Source: Branchipolynoe longqiensis
Taxonomy: Eukaryota > Annelida > Polychaeta > Phyllodocida > Polynoidae
Assembly (NCBI GenBank): GCA_030323885.1
Contig: CM059198.1
Coordinates: forward strand, 58,368,917 to 58,432,916
Direction: 5' to 3'
DNA length: 64,000 bases
Part shown: piece after piece, positions 43,091-53,486 of the stretch
Numbering within the stretch: position 1 is the first letter of the stretch
How the letters are laid out: each line of letters starts with the position of its first letter
The notes under the pieces: generated by a model
Database searches by the model: none
Seen by the model: only the letters and a program-made list of their open reading frames with translations
Told to the model about the DNA's origin: nothing
Made by a program: the position numbers and the translations under genes

Positions 43091-43129
43091 TCCTCCAGCA
43101 GCAGCCTCCTCCTGATGGGTATCGGCCTT

Positions 43130-43330
43130 CTCTGTCGGCTGTTATTGTATCCCGGGCGTTCTACCTCCCGGCCCGGTCTCCCCCCTGCCTCCTCCCGGCC
43201 ACCCCCCCCCCCTCTCTCTCGCCTCCACCCCCAGCTGCTGGCCTCTCCCCGCTTGCCGACCCCCGCCTCCCGCCGGCCGCCGGGCCCGGTGCGCGCGCGG
43301 CGGGCCGCCCTAATAAATCGCCCGCTGCCG
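43130..43330. other. GC-rich sequence, no gene supported
   Basis: Very GC-rich, with CpG-rich parts at 43260-43330. Could be a CpG-island-like segment, but no transcript evidence is visible. Confidence 0.35.
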
Positions 43331-43384
43331 GCGGCCGTGTGATATACTACTATCAATTGCCCCGCACGTCGCGGCGCACGGCAG

Positions 43385-43870
43385 TGCGGGGTAGAGCAGG
43401 GCGGGGAAACGTGGGTAAGGGCGGGGAAGGGTTGGGAAGGACGGGGAAGGGTGGGGGAGGGCGGGGAATGGGGGAAGGGCGGGGAAGGGCGGGGAAGGGC
43501 GGGGAAGGGCAGTGGAGGCGAAGGGCGGGGAAGGGCGGGGAAGGGCGGTAGCGTGGTGACAGGGCGGAGAAGGGCGGGACGGGGAAGAGCGGGACAGGGC
43601 GGGGAAGGGCGGGGAAGGGCGGGAAACGTGTGGCAAAACGGGTAAGTGGGGGAAGGGGAGTAAGGGGGAAAGGGCGGGGAATGGGGGGGGGGGGGGGCTG
43701 GGGGGGAGGGGGCGCGGAAGAGCGGGGCATGGCATTGAAGGATTGTGGATGCTGAAGAACTGGAGACGGTGGGTATGGGCGGGGCAGGGGCGGGCAGGGC
43801 AGGGCAGTGGACGACTGTGGAGGCCGGCGTAGAACCGGGCAGGGCGCGACAGGGCGGGACTGGGCGGTGT
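43385..43870. repeat. GGGCGGGGAA minisatellite
   Basis: 10-bp GGGCGGGGAA units, best at 43455-43520 and 43590-43625; G-quadruplex-prone. Confidence 0.88.
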
Positions 43871-43989
43871 AGGTAAGGTGGAGCCGACTGAGGCAGGGCG
43901 GGGGACGTCGGGAAGAGGCAGGCAGCATATCATCCAGGCGCCCGCCATGCGTGTACACATGTGTGTATGTGTCTATGTGATTCAGCGTG

Positions 43990-44050
43990 TGTGGGTGGCG
44001 GGTGGGTGGCGGGTGGGTGGTGGAGTGTGGAGTGTGTGTGTGTGTGTCAA
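43990..44050. repeat. GGGTGGCG and (GT)n
   Basis: Short G/T-rich simple repeats. Confidence 0.7.
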
Positions 44051-44114
44051 AATGAAACCTAAAGCAGCTACTGGATGTACACACGTTAATCAGTGATCTG
44101 CTCTACACGAATTG

Positions 44115-44440
44115 ATCGTTCCCTCTTCTCAACCTCTCCTCCCTCTCCCCCTCCCTCTGCCTCCCCCTCCCCTCCCTCTCCCTCCCCCCTCCCCTCCCCA
44201 TCCCCCTCCCTCTCCCCCTCCCCCTCCCTCTCCCCCTCCCTCTCACCCTCCCTCTCCACCTCCCTCTCCCCCTCCCTCTCCCTCTCCCTCTCCCCCTCCC
44301 TCTCCCCTCCCTCTCCCCCATCCCTCTCCCCCTCCCCCTCCCTCTCCCCCTCCCTCTCCACCTCCCTCTCCCCCTCCCTATCCTCCTCCCTCTCCCCCTC
44401 CCCTCCCTCTCCCCCTCCCTCTCACCCCTCCCTCTCACCT
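44115..44440. repeat. CCCTCTCCCCCT pyrimidine tract
   Basis: 12-bp pyrimidine unit CTCCCTCTCCCC, over 300 bp almost free of purines. Frames on both strands are open throughout. Confidence 0.92.
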
Positions 44441-44635
44441 ACGTTTCTGTTTCCTCACTCTTCCCTGTCTCCTTCCTTTTACCCCCTGCTGGCATCCATC
44501 CTTCACTGCCTCCACTCATCATTTCTCTCTCATCAGTCTCTTCTCCATCTCACCACCCTCATATCCCCCCTCGAACCGCTTCTCCCCTCCTCACCTCTTC
44601 CCCCATTATCCTACGCTGAACTCGTCACACTCTCA

Positions 44636-44956
44636 GGGCACGGTGGCCGAATCGGTAGAGCTCAGACCTCCTGTGCGGGAGATTTGGAGTTCAATTCCCG
44701 GTTCAGTCAAAACAATGACTTACAAAATGTATACTTGTCACTTCCTAGCTTAATGCTCGGAATTAATATGATAGGACAAGGACTGGTTCACTCAGGGTCA
44801 GGATAATCGGATTGAGTGGGATATTTGTTCATGGTGCTGCTGCCCTGATTTCCCAGTGGGGCAGCACTATAAAGTCACCATGAGTGTGCACTGTCACAAG
44901 TCGGTACCCATCCTGTTATGACCTTATATGTTTCCAGGACGTAACATTCCAACAAG
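44636..44956 (+). mobile_element. SINE-A copy with well-preserved head
   Basis: The head begins GGGCACGGTGGCCGAATCGG (A box) with GAGTTCAATTCCCGG (B box, one change) near 44688. The body is near-complete and the tail is ACGTAACATTCCAAC. Best plus-strand example of the head. Confidence 0.9.
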
Positions 44957-44994
44957 GAACCCTTCACACTCTTTCCAATGTCCCGCTACCATCC

Positions 44995-45260
44995 ATTCCT
45001 CCTCTCCCCATTCCCCTGCCTTCCCATTCTCTTCCTCTCTCCATTCCAGCTCCCTCCCCTTTCCTCTCCCCATTGCGCTCCCCATTCCCCTCCCCATTCC
45101 CCTCCCCTTTCCTCTCCCCATTCCGCTCCCCATTCCCCTCCCCATTCCCCTCCCCATTCCTCTCCCCATTGCCCTCCCCACTCCCCTCCCCATTCCTCTC
45201 CCCATTCCCCTCCCCATTCCTCTCCCCATTCCCCTCCGCATTCCCCTTCTCTCTCCCCGT
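44995..45260. repeat. CCCCATTCCCCT minisatellite
   Basis: 12-bp unit (CTCCCCATTCCC) with TTT, GCG and GCC variants. Followed by poly-C at 45306-45322. Confidence 0.9.
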
Positions 45261-45499
45261 CTACAGATCCCCTCCCCAGTTACCCGCCTCTCTCCCCTCA
45301 GCTGCACCCCCCCCCCCCCCCTTTACCCATTCTATGTTCTACCTCTTTCCCCTCTCTTTTGCCTTCACCCTCACCATCAACTTCGCCATCTCCCCCACCT
45401 ACACCCTCACCCCCTCCCCCACCGCGTTCACCATTGCTCTATAAACAACAGGAACTGACGGTGGTCCAGTGTTAAGTGCGATCGCTTCGTCATCGTTGT

Positions 45500-45900
45500 A
45501 TACGCATCGCGTGAGTTGATTTGTTTGAGGAAACTACTACCAACCTACTACGTGAGTGTGCGCAGGGGGTGAGGGGGGGATGGGGGAGGAGCTGTGAGGG
45601 ACCGGGGATGGGAGAGAGGCGGAGAGGGGGAGGGGCGGGGAGTGGGAGCCTGACTTATGGTTGGGTGGACGGGCGTGTGTCCAAGGTAGCCATCTTGTAG
45701 GCCGCAAACTGCCCATCGCCTGGCTCTCTCAGCCCCGGACCAGACACACTCACTCTACGCTCCTCTTTCTCTCTCTCCTCCTCTCCTCTCTTTTCACCCA
45801 CCCACCACCCGCCACAATCCCCCACCACCCACCCCCTCCTCCCCCCCACCCCCTCCTCCCCCCACACTCTTCCCACTCCTTCCCCACCACCCCATTACCT
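45500..45900. other. low-complexity, no gene
   Basis: G-rich (45560-45650) then pyrimidine/CACCC-rich (45770-45900). Confidence 0.5.
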
Positions 45901-45984
45901 ACATGTCCTCTCGTTTAACTGCGATCCAGGCCTCTCCACAGCCCTGCCATCCCATTGTATTCATACACTTAAGGCCGAAGCACC

Positions 45985-46050
45985 GTCGAGAGCACCTGCC
46001 GAGTGCCCGGCAAGTGCCGGGGGAGTGCCCGGCGAGTGCCAGCCGAGTGC
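45985..46050. repeat. GAGTGCC(C)GG(C/G) short repeats
   Basis: GAGTGCCCGGCAAGTGCCGG and variants, about 10-20 bp spacing. Confidence 0.6.
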
Positions 46051-46190
46051 CGTCGCCATTTCTCCGCGTTCAAATCCCGCGGGATGCCGCCAGCCAAGCG
46101 AGAGCGAGATCCATTTGGCGGGAAAATGATTTTGGCGCCAAAATGTGGGAGGTAGAGGTACGACGTCGTCTGCTGACAGCTGTGATACAT

Positions 46191-46203
46191 CAGGTGGCGC
46201 TGG
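46191..46203 (+). promoter_or_regulatory. CTCF-like core motif
   Basis: CAGGTGGCGCTGG contains AGGTGGCGC. Motif only. Confidence 0.3.
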
Positions 46204-46412
46204 CCCTGCAGTAGTGAAGCACCCCTCCCCCTCAGCCCCCTCCCCCACATCCCCACACCCATCCCTCCTCACGCCACACCCCACACCCGGTCTGCCAACC
46301 TCCCCGCCCCCTCCCCCGCCCCCCTCTCCTCCCTTCTCTCCCTCCTTCCCTCCCGCCATATCTCACTGGGTGCCGGCAGCAGCCACCAAGGACTAGATGT
46401 GCTCAAGCCCGG

Positions 46413-46706
46413 GTGTTGGTTGGTTGTTGCAGTTTTACGTCCTGGCAACATTTAAGGTCATGTCAGGATGGGTACTGACTTGTGAACGTGTGCACTCATG
46501 GCCACTTGTAAGTGCTTCCCGCACTGGGAAATCAGGCCGCTTACACCATGACCAAATATCCTGCTCCATCACATTATCGTGACAGTGAGCGAAACCAGTC
46601 ATTGCCCTATGATATTAATGCTGAGCGCCAGGGTAGGAATCAGCACATATTAATGTTTGACACGATCTGGAACCGAACCCCCAATGTCCCGCGTGTGAAG
46701 CAAAGC
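46413..46706 (-). mobile_element. SINE-A copy
   Basis: Minus-strand. Tail TTGGTTGTTGCAGTTTTACG; head decayed (TGGAACCGAACCCCCAATG). Confidence 0.82.
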
Positions 46707-46789
46707 TAGCGAATAGTCAGGATCTTTTTGTCTTATTTTCACCTTTTTTATGGTATTCTTTTTGTACAATTAAGTGCTTAACACACGGG

Positions 46790-46968
46790 GCAGTTCAACC
46801 CCCGATAATTGCCCTGCCTCAGTATCCAAGTAATGCCGAGCGCCATGCTAGCTACTGACAAGTACAAATCATTGGCGTTCACGCAACCAGGGTTTGAACC
46901 TATGGGTTCGGATCCCACGACCTACCAAAACGGGAGGTAGATGCTCAACTGAGTTGTTCACCCTATCA
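46790..46968 (-). mobile_element. SINE-A head and partial body
   Basis: GCCGAGCGCCATGCTAGC and GGGTTTGAACCTATGGG are kept; tail missing. Confidence 0.7.
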
Positions 46969-47004
46969 TGTATCCTCTATTTGTGTTCTACTTGATTATG
47001 TATT

Positions 47005-47505
47005 TGTCATGGGGGTGATGAAAATGGGAAATATTGTGCCTAGAGCGGGACTCGAACCCACATCTCTTTGCATTCCAGGCCAGTGTGCTAACCATTACAC
47101 CACCTAGGCTCCCTGATATCACCACACTACCCACGCCTACCTGTCTATGTGGTTACTTGCCTGAGAGGTCAGTGCAGACTACTACACTCGTCCCCCTGGA
47201 ATTGTAAGTCTTTTAATGCTTACAATTACATACATACAGGCAATGCACTAACACATACATACACAGGGTAGGTTCAACAACCATACAGCGCATAGCTTGT
47301 ACAAGATCCTGGTCACAGCACCAGTGTCATGGGGGTGATGAAAATGGGAAATATTGTGCCTAGAGCGGGACTCAAACCCACATCTCTTTGCATTCCAGGC
47401 CAGGGTGCTAACCATTACACCACCTAGGCTCCCTGATATCACCACACTACCCACGCCTACCTGTCTATGTGGTTATTTGCCTTAGAGGTCAGTGCAGACA
47501 CTACA
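47005..47505 (-). mobile_element. TRIM with tRNA-like LTRs, complete copy 3
   Basis: Plus-strand order: 3' LTR 47005-47186, internal region 47187-47324, 5' LTR 47325-47505. The 4-bp duplication TATT lies at 47001-47004 and 47506-47509. LTRs are highly similar; the tRNA-like part is intact apart from single changes (GACTCAAACCC in one B box). The primer-binding-like site reads CTGGTGCTGTGACCAGGATC on the minus strand. Confidence 0.9.
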
Positions 47506-47542
47506 TATTTATGTTTATCTAGTACGATAGTAAGTTGTCAGC

Positions 47543-48039
47543 CTAAAGCGCCTGTCACACCTTTCCGGATTGAGTGCCGGACACCACCGGACAAAGAATT
47601 GTCTAGTCTGGTGCTCTCTGGTGATAAAAAGTATCGATATGTACCGAAATGGAGCGTAATTGAGTCAATTACCGCTGGGCGACCAGACAAGTACCGTACA
47701 TGTACCGTACATGTGCCGGCGAGAACCGGACGAGAACCGGACACGTAACGGATGGGTACCGGACATGTACCGAACAAAACAGACAAACCGGACACCAACC
47801 GGACACAAACGGATGGGTACCGGACATGTACGGATGGGTACTGGACATACTGGACACCAACCGGACACGTCAGTTCGGTGGTATCCAGTAGAAGTTTTGT
47901 GCATGTTCAAAACTTGTACCGGACACCGCCGGACACCACTGGACACAGCCGGATGGTTGCCAGACATGTACCACACATTGCCGTATTTCACCGGACAGTG
48001 TCCGGTACCCCAGTCCAGTAAGGTGTGACTGGGCCTTAA
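47543..48039. mobile_element. TIR DNA transposon family 2, about 497 bp
   Basis: Left end AAAGCGCCTGTCACACCTT; right end, read inward, AAGGCCCAGTCACACCTT. The interior is a dense array of ACCGGACA-type motifs, mostly direct, with a central hairpin AAGTTTTGTGCATGTTCAAAACTT (first 20 bases AAGTTTTGTGCATGTTCAAA) near 47892. That hairpin also occurs in family 1. No coding capacity. Target duplication not clear. Confidence 0.78.
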
Positions 48040-48690
48040 CGCAGTAATGCTAATGAACCTTCCAGTTGATAAATCTATATGTATTTACCTTATTCCCACT
48101 CATATTTATCCAAGGCCATATTTTACTAATACTGGAGCAACCTTCTGAAGTACAGCTATTCTGTTCATAACATAGCCCCCCCCCCCCTCCCCACCTCTCA
48201 TGTACTAACTCAGCTGTATATATGGGGTACATAATGTATTATGTGAATATAACAAAACTATCTAGTACCAGTACATCTCAATACTACCTCACACATGTAT
48301 ACATACAAGCCTATCCATTCATCTCATACAAACGAGTCCAGCTGAACATAAAAATACTTTCCCCTCACACCACCCCCCTAGCATGACCCACTTGATTTAT
48401 ATATATACATATATATATATATATAATTATGTCTGCTCTTACGAGTCTTGTCTTCAGAATCAATACACTAGCGGCACTTCTCAACTTGGGGATGATTGCC
48501 TGGGACCTCGATGTTTCTGTTGGTAACAAAGCTGTCAGTTGAAGATTAACAGAGCATGTATATGAAGGAGGCTGGGTCTGGATGCACCAGTCTGCAACCT
48601 CTGCCCTCTCACCCCTAGCCACTCCCCCCCCCCCGCCACAAGCCCCTTTATGAAGCAGATCCATGTATCTGGTCCGTAAGTTCCATCTAT
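48040..48690. other. no gene seen
   Basis: Unique sequence with poly-C at 48177-48187 and 48625-48635 and (TA)n near 48398-48425. Confidence 0.4.
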
Positions 48691-48719
48691 GTATTCTCTC
48701 TATGTATTTCATCTATATA

Positions 48720-49030
48720 GGCCTACTCTCTTTTCACCCCTATATGTGCATCCTATGTGCATCCTCTCTCTAGTCCCCACTCGCTGTACAACCATCTCTG
48801 TTCCTCCTTTCTGTACTCCCACCCCCCCCCCGTCTCTGTTCCCCCTCTATGCCCCCCCTCTCTGTTCGCCCTGTATGTTGCCCCTTAGTGCCCCCCTCTA
48901 TGTTCCCCCTATATGTTCCCCCTCTCTGTTTCACCTCTCTGTTCCCCCTCTATTCTCCCCCTCTCTGTTCCCCCTCTCTGTTCCCTCTCTGTGTACACCT
49001 TCCATTTATGCTCCCTCTTTCTCCCCTCTC
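48720..49030. repeat. CTCTCTGTTCCCCCT minisatellite
   Basis: Degenerate 13-16 bp units (CCCCCTCTCTGTTC, CCCCCTCTATGTTC). Confidence 0.85.
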
Positions 49031-49299
49031 TGAACAAGCCATCTCTGTACCGACCTCTATTCACTTACTCTCTATGCCCCCACTCTCTCTGCACCCCTTC
49101 TCTCTGCACCCAGTCCATTCAGCTCGTCGCTCCGCCTGCCCGCCCTCCGCCCTTCTCAACGCGAGCAAACATTTCCGGGCCATTCTCCCAGCAGAGGTTT
49201 AGTGCGTGTCTATGGTGCTCAGGGAGCAGGAGGACATCGGGCTGAAGAGTGTCAGCGGATCAATTCTGCCATGGAGGGACTTTGGTGAGGACGGAGCCA

Positions 49300-50090
49300 T
49301 ATCTCCTCACTCCCGCCTCACTCCCACCTCACTCGACCCCACTCCCGCCTCGCTCCGACCTCACTCCCGCCTCACCCCCACCTCACTCCCGGCTCACTCC
49401 CGCATCACTCAAGCCTCACTACCACCTCACTCCCGCCTCACTTCCATTGCACTCCCACCTCACTCTCGCCTCACTCCCACCCCGCTCCCGCCTCACTCAA
49501 GCCTCATTCCTGCCTCACTCCCGCCTCACTCCCACCTCACTCCCACCCCACTCCCTCTTCACTCACGCCTCACTCACGCCTCACTCACGGCTGACTCCCA
49601 CCTCACTCCCGCCCCACTCCCACCTCACTCATGCCTCACTCCCACATCACTCCCACATCACTCCTACCTCACTCCCACCCCACTCCCTCTTCACTCAAGC
49701 CTCATTCCCGCCTCACTTCCGTCGCACCCCCACCTCACTCTCGCCGCCCTCCCACCTCACTCCCACCCCACTCCATCTTTAATCCCGCCTCACTCCCGCC
49801 TCATCCCGCCTCACCCGCACATCACTCCCGCCTCACTCCAACCTCACTCCCGCCCCACTCCCTCTTCACTCCCGCCTCACTCCTACCTCACTTCCGTCTC
49901 ACTCCCACTCCTCCCCACCTCACTCCCTCCTGTCTCCCGCCTCACTCCCACCTCCTCCCCGCTTCACTCCCTCCTCACTGTCACCTCACTCCCTCCTCAC
50001 TCCCGCCTCAGTCCACCTTACTCTCACCCCCACCTCAGTCCATAACACTCCCACCTCAGTCCATCTCACCCCTGCCTCATCTTCTCCATC
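49300..50090. repeat. CCTCACTCCCGC minisatellite, about 800 bp
   Basis: 10-12 bp unit CACTCCCGCCT / CACTCCCACCT. A larger unit is visible: the CTCACTCCCACCCCACTCCCT segment recurs near 49538, 49668, 49753 and 49843. Frames of 279 and 170 codons are composition artefacts. Confidence 0.92.
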
Positions 50091-50179
50091 GTCACACCCG
50101 CCTCAAGATCACATCCGCTGTCTTGAAAAGTAAATGTATGTGAAGAAAGTATAGCTGAAATTTCTACATAAGATAAATG

Positions 50180-50235
50180 TCCTGATATGACCTTAGATGT
50201 GGCCAGGATCTAAATCTCCAACAACCAACCAACCT
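50180..50235 (+). mobile_element. SINE-A tail fragment
   Basis: TCCTGATATGACCTTAGATG, then CCAACAACCAACCAACC. Confidence 0.75.
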
Positions 50236-50334
50236 AAGGCACATAGTTCTCCCACAATCGATGACCAACAATATCGCACAAAGGTCGAACTCCTTGGTTA
50301 AAAGAGTAAACGCAGGCATTTCTATTTTAGTAAA

Positions 50335-50674
50335 AACCAGACGGGATGGCCGAATCAGTTCGAGCGTCCATCTCACGTGTTGGTAGATCGTGGGGTCGTG
50401 GGTTTGAACCCGGGTCGAGTCAAACCTATGACTTAAAAATGTATACTTAGCGCTTCCTAGCCTGGCGCTCACATTATTAGGATAGGACAAGAACTGGTTA
50501 GCTCAGTGTCAGGATAATGTGACTGAGTGGGATATCAGGTCATGGTGCTGGTGGCCTGGTCTTCCAGGGGGGCAGCACTATACAGTCACCATGAGTGCGC
50601 ACTTTCCCAAGTCGGTAACCATCCTGATATGACCTTTGATGTTGCTAGGACGTAAAACAACAACAAACAAACAT
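50335..50674 (+). mobile_element. SINE-A copy with 11-bp target duplication
   Basis: Plus-strand, full length. Head ACCAGACGGGATGGCCGAAT with B box GGGTTTGAACCC; tail ACGTAAAACAACAACAAAC. Flanked by ATTTTAGTAAA (50324-50334) and ATTTTACTAAA (50675-50685), one mismatch. Belongs to the GATGGCCGA head variant, shared with the copy at 221. Confidence 0.9.
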
Positions 50675-50736
50675 ATTTTACTAAACATTTTGTAAAACAT
50701 TGACCAGCACTCTTCCTCAAATGCGGAATTTTGTTA

Positions 50737-50990
50737 CTTTCGCACTCATGGCGACTTTATAGTACTGTCCCACTGGGAGACAAGAGATTGCCAGCACCAT
50801 GACCTGATATCCCACTCAATCACAGTATCCTGACACTGAGCCAACCGGTCCTTGCCCTATCCTAAGAATACCAAGAGTCAGGCTAGGTAGCGACATGTAT
50901 CAATTTGATAAGCCATTGGTTTGATTCGACCGGAAACCAAACTCCAGCTCTCAGGCACACGAGACCCGCGATCTATGGAACGGAGTCATC
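50737..50990 (-). mobile_element. SINE-A copy, tail truncated
   Basis: Begins in the body at CGCACTCATGGCGACTTTAT. Head decayed (CGGAAACCAAACTCCAGC). A second head-like piece follows at 50995-51050 (TTCAAACTCCTGACCTCCC). Confidence 0.78.
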
Positions 50991-51191
50991 ACTTTGACTC
51001 AGCATGGATTCAAACTCCTGACCTCCCACACGAGAACCCTGCGCTGCGTGTGACAGAGGTGGGGTGATTACGTCAGTGGAAAGTGCTGGCGCTCAGGTGT
51101 CTAGCGCGTTGTTCCCCTTCAGACCTGTCAGCATTAGCCTCTGCTAATTCAATAACCACTCCACTTTATCGACAAAACTTTCCTGTCTAAA

Positions 51192-51314
51192 GTCAGGCGG
51201 CCATATCACATGTCGAGGGAACAGAGGGGTCCTGTCGAAACGCCAAAGTTAACCAATGCTCAGCCTGGGAAATAATTGGATGGGTGACCCCCGCCTCAGA
51301 CTGCGGTGCGCTCT
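51192..51314 (+). rRNA. 5S rRNA-like sequence (pseudogene or 5S-derived repeat)
   Basis: 123 bp, matching the 5S length of about 120. It keeps the 5S order: GCGGCCATATCAC near the 5' end, GGTCCTGTC in the middle, CCAAAGTTAACCAATGCTCA (internal box A region, canonical AAGTTAAGCAACG), TTGGATGGGTGACC (box C region) and a GCGGTGCGCTC 3' end (canonical CGGGTGCTGTAGGC). Several stem positions are changed, the 3' half has AATAATTGG for AGTACTTGG, and there is no T-run terminator directly after it. A functional gene is unlikely; a 5S-headed SINE or dead copy fits better. Confidence 0.75.
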
Positions 51315-51429
51315 GATTTAGTTTGGCACAAATATATTAAGTAAATATATTGCATCTATATATGCTGTATAATAATTATATGAGTATAATAACCCGGAAT
51401 TTCCCTCCTTTCTGGCATCACTCAGTTCT

Positions 51430-51587
51430 TAAATCCTCCGGTGCAGCTGACACTGGTCTACATCCGGTGGAGGCGAGGAGGGCACAGGTGGCGCCACTGG
51501 TAGAATGGTGGGTCTTACAGAGTATATCAATAATATTAATAATAATTCCCTTACATATCTTTATACTTGCATAATGTGTTATACATG

Positions 51588-51589
<2 letters not shown>
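51430..51589 (-). repeat. dispersed repeat D, copy 2
   Basis: Inverted relative to 25511-25664, with the same order of motifs. Contains CAGGTGGCGCCACTGG at 51485-51500. Next to (TA)n at 51598. Confidence 0.86.
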
Positions 51590-51597
<8 letters not shown>

Positions 51598-51619
<22 letters not shown>

Positions 51620-51620
51620 G
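51598..51620. repeat. (TA)n microsatellite
   Basis: Perfect TA run of about 22 bp. Confidence 0.9.
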
Positions 51621-51827
51621 AAGAGAGGGTTACAGAACGACAAAGTACAGAGGACAGAGGACGGTGAGTGGGCCAGTGTTATGGCGGCGCAGCAGGGTGC
51701 AGGAATGCGCGCACCTGTTTGAATTAAACATGAATAATCGATGATGAGATTGCATGGCCAAACTCACGAACCGTCATCAAACTTGCATGTCCATCCACTT
51801 ACACACGCCACCACCCCTGGATGGCAC

Positions 51828-52180
51828 CCCATTCAGGTCATCCCATTCAGGTCATCCCATTCAGGTCATCCCATTCAGGTTATCCCATTCAGGTCAGTCC
51901 ATACAGGTCAGTCCATTCAGGCCAGTCTATTCAGGTCAGTCCATGCAGGTCAGTCCATTAAGGTCAGTCCATTCAGGTCAGTCCATTCAGTTCAGTCCAT
52001 TCAGGTCAGTCCAGTCAGGTCAGTTCACTTAGGTCAGTCCATTTTGACACTCGTACCTAGGGCAGTCCATTCAGGCCAGTCTAGTCAGGTCAGTCCATTC
52101 AGGTCAGTCCATTTTGACACTCGTATCTAGATCAGACCATTCAGGTCAGTCCATTCAGATCAGTCTATTCAGGTCATCCG
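51828..52180 (+). repeat. 15-bp minisatellite with an AGGTCA in each unit
   Basis: Unit CCATTCAGGTCAGT or CATCCCATTCAGGT, 15 bp, about 22 copies. AGGTCA half-sites occur head to tail with 9 bp between them. Frames give SGQSIQ and RSVHSG peptide repeats. After 52040 units are broken by TTTTGACACTCGTA(C/T)CTAG inserts, themselves present twice (52041, 52113). Confidence 0.92.
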
Positions 52181-52216
52181 AATGGACAGTAAGGCAATGT
52201 CCAGTATCCCTTTTCG

Positions 52217-52481
52217 TGGTTGGTTGTTGGAGGTTTATATCCTAGCAACATCTAGCTGCATACACGGATGGGTACTGACTTGTGACAGTGCGCACTGATG
52301 GTGACTTTATAGTGTTGCCCCACTGGCAGACCAGGCTGCCAGCACCATGACATGATATCCCACTCACTCACAATATCCTGACACTGAGGCAACCAGTCCT
52401 TGCCCTATCCTAATTATGTCAAGCGCCTGGATAGCAAGCAACAAGAATTAATTCTCAAGTCATTCGGCCATCCCGTCTGGG
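52217..52481 (-). mobile_element. SINE-A copy with internal deletion at the head
   Basis: Tail GGTTGGTTGTTGGAGGTTTA; body complete. The B-box region is deleted so that AAGTCATT joins CGGCCATCCCGTCTGG. Confidence 0.83.
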
Positions 52482-52689
52482 CTAGGCCTTTTCAGGTCAA
52501 CCCAGTGTGACTCCCCATAGAGGTCAGTCAGGGAATCGCGGTCAGACAATAGAGGTCACGTTATGGATGTAAATCACCCGATGGATAGCGCCGCATTATA
52601 ACCCGATCACCATGGCAATGCCTTACCTGGAATACTGCTCTGGAATACTGAGTGTGTGCGGAGAATGATTTCAGATATGTCAAGAAAAC

Positions 52690-53210
52690 TGGTAGGTGCT
52701 CGCGATGGTCATGAGAGCTGCTCATGACTCTAGTGACAGCAGTTCATGACTTTCGTGACAGCCGTTCATGGCTTTGGTGACATATGTTTTTGACTTGGTG
52801 ACAGCTGCTTCCGACCCAGGTGATCGCTGTTCATGGCTTTGGTGATCGCTGCTCATGACTTTGGTGACAGCTGGTATGGGTTTTGACAGCTGTTTATGGT
52901 TTTGGTGACAGCTGCTCATGACTTTGGTGACAGCTGCTTCCGATCCGGGTGTGAGCTGCTCATGACTTTGGTGACAGCAACTGAGAACTTTGGTGACAGT
53001 TGCTCCCGACCCGGGTGTGAGCTGCTCAGTAATTTGGTGACAGCTGCTCAGGAGACTGATGATAGCTGCAACCGACCCAGGTGTTAGTTGCTCATGAAGT
53101 TGATGACAGCTGCTCAGGACTTTGGGGACTGCTGCTCCCGATCGGGATGAGAGTTGCCCAGGACTTTGGTGACATCTGCTCAGGACTTTGGTGATAGCCA
53201 CTCACCATCT
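52690..53210. repeat. CATGACTTTGGTGACAGCTGCT minisatellite
   Basis: About 24-bp degenerate units (TCATGACTTTGGTGACAGC); CCGACCC(A/G)GGTGT variants occur every third or fourth unit. Minus frame of 159 codons (HQSHEQLTPGSE-like) is a by-product. Confidence 0.85.
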
Positions 53211-53486
53211 TCTTGAGTTTCACATGTCACACTTTGTTAAAATTACATCTTTCATTTTATATTTCACATGCTAGGCAGTTTGCTTTTTATCACTTTGGAA
53301 CTATTTCTAGCGACCTGAAATGGTGGTCGAATCAGTTACAGAATGATTGATTGATCGATTGATTGGTGATGTCTTAAGACCATGTTGGCAGCAATGTCCG
53401 TCTTCACAGCGGAAAGGTATCAGAATCTCTTCTATCACTTTGGTTTCCTACGAGAAAAATATTGGGTCATCATATTTATATGATAG
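53211..53486. other. no gene seen
   Basis: AT-rich with GATTGATTGATCGATTGATT at 53344-53363. Confidence 0.4.

Noticed and set aside
49206..50045. 279-codon Pro/Ser/His-rich frame
   Set aside because: Translation of the CCTCACTCCCGC repeat.
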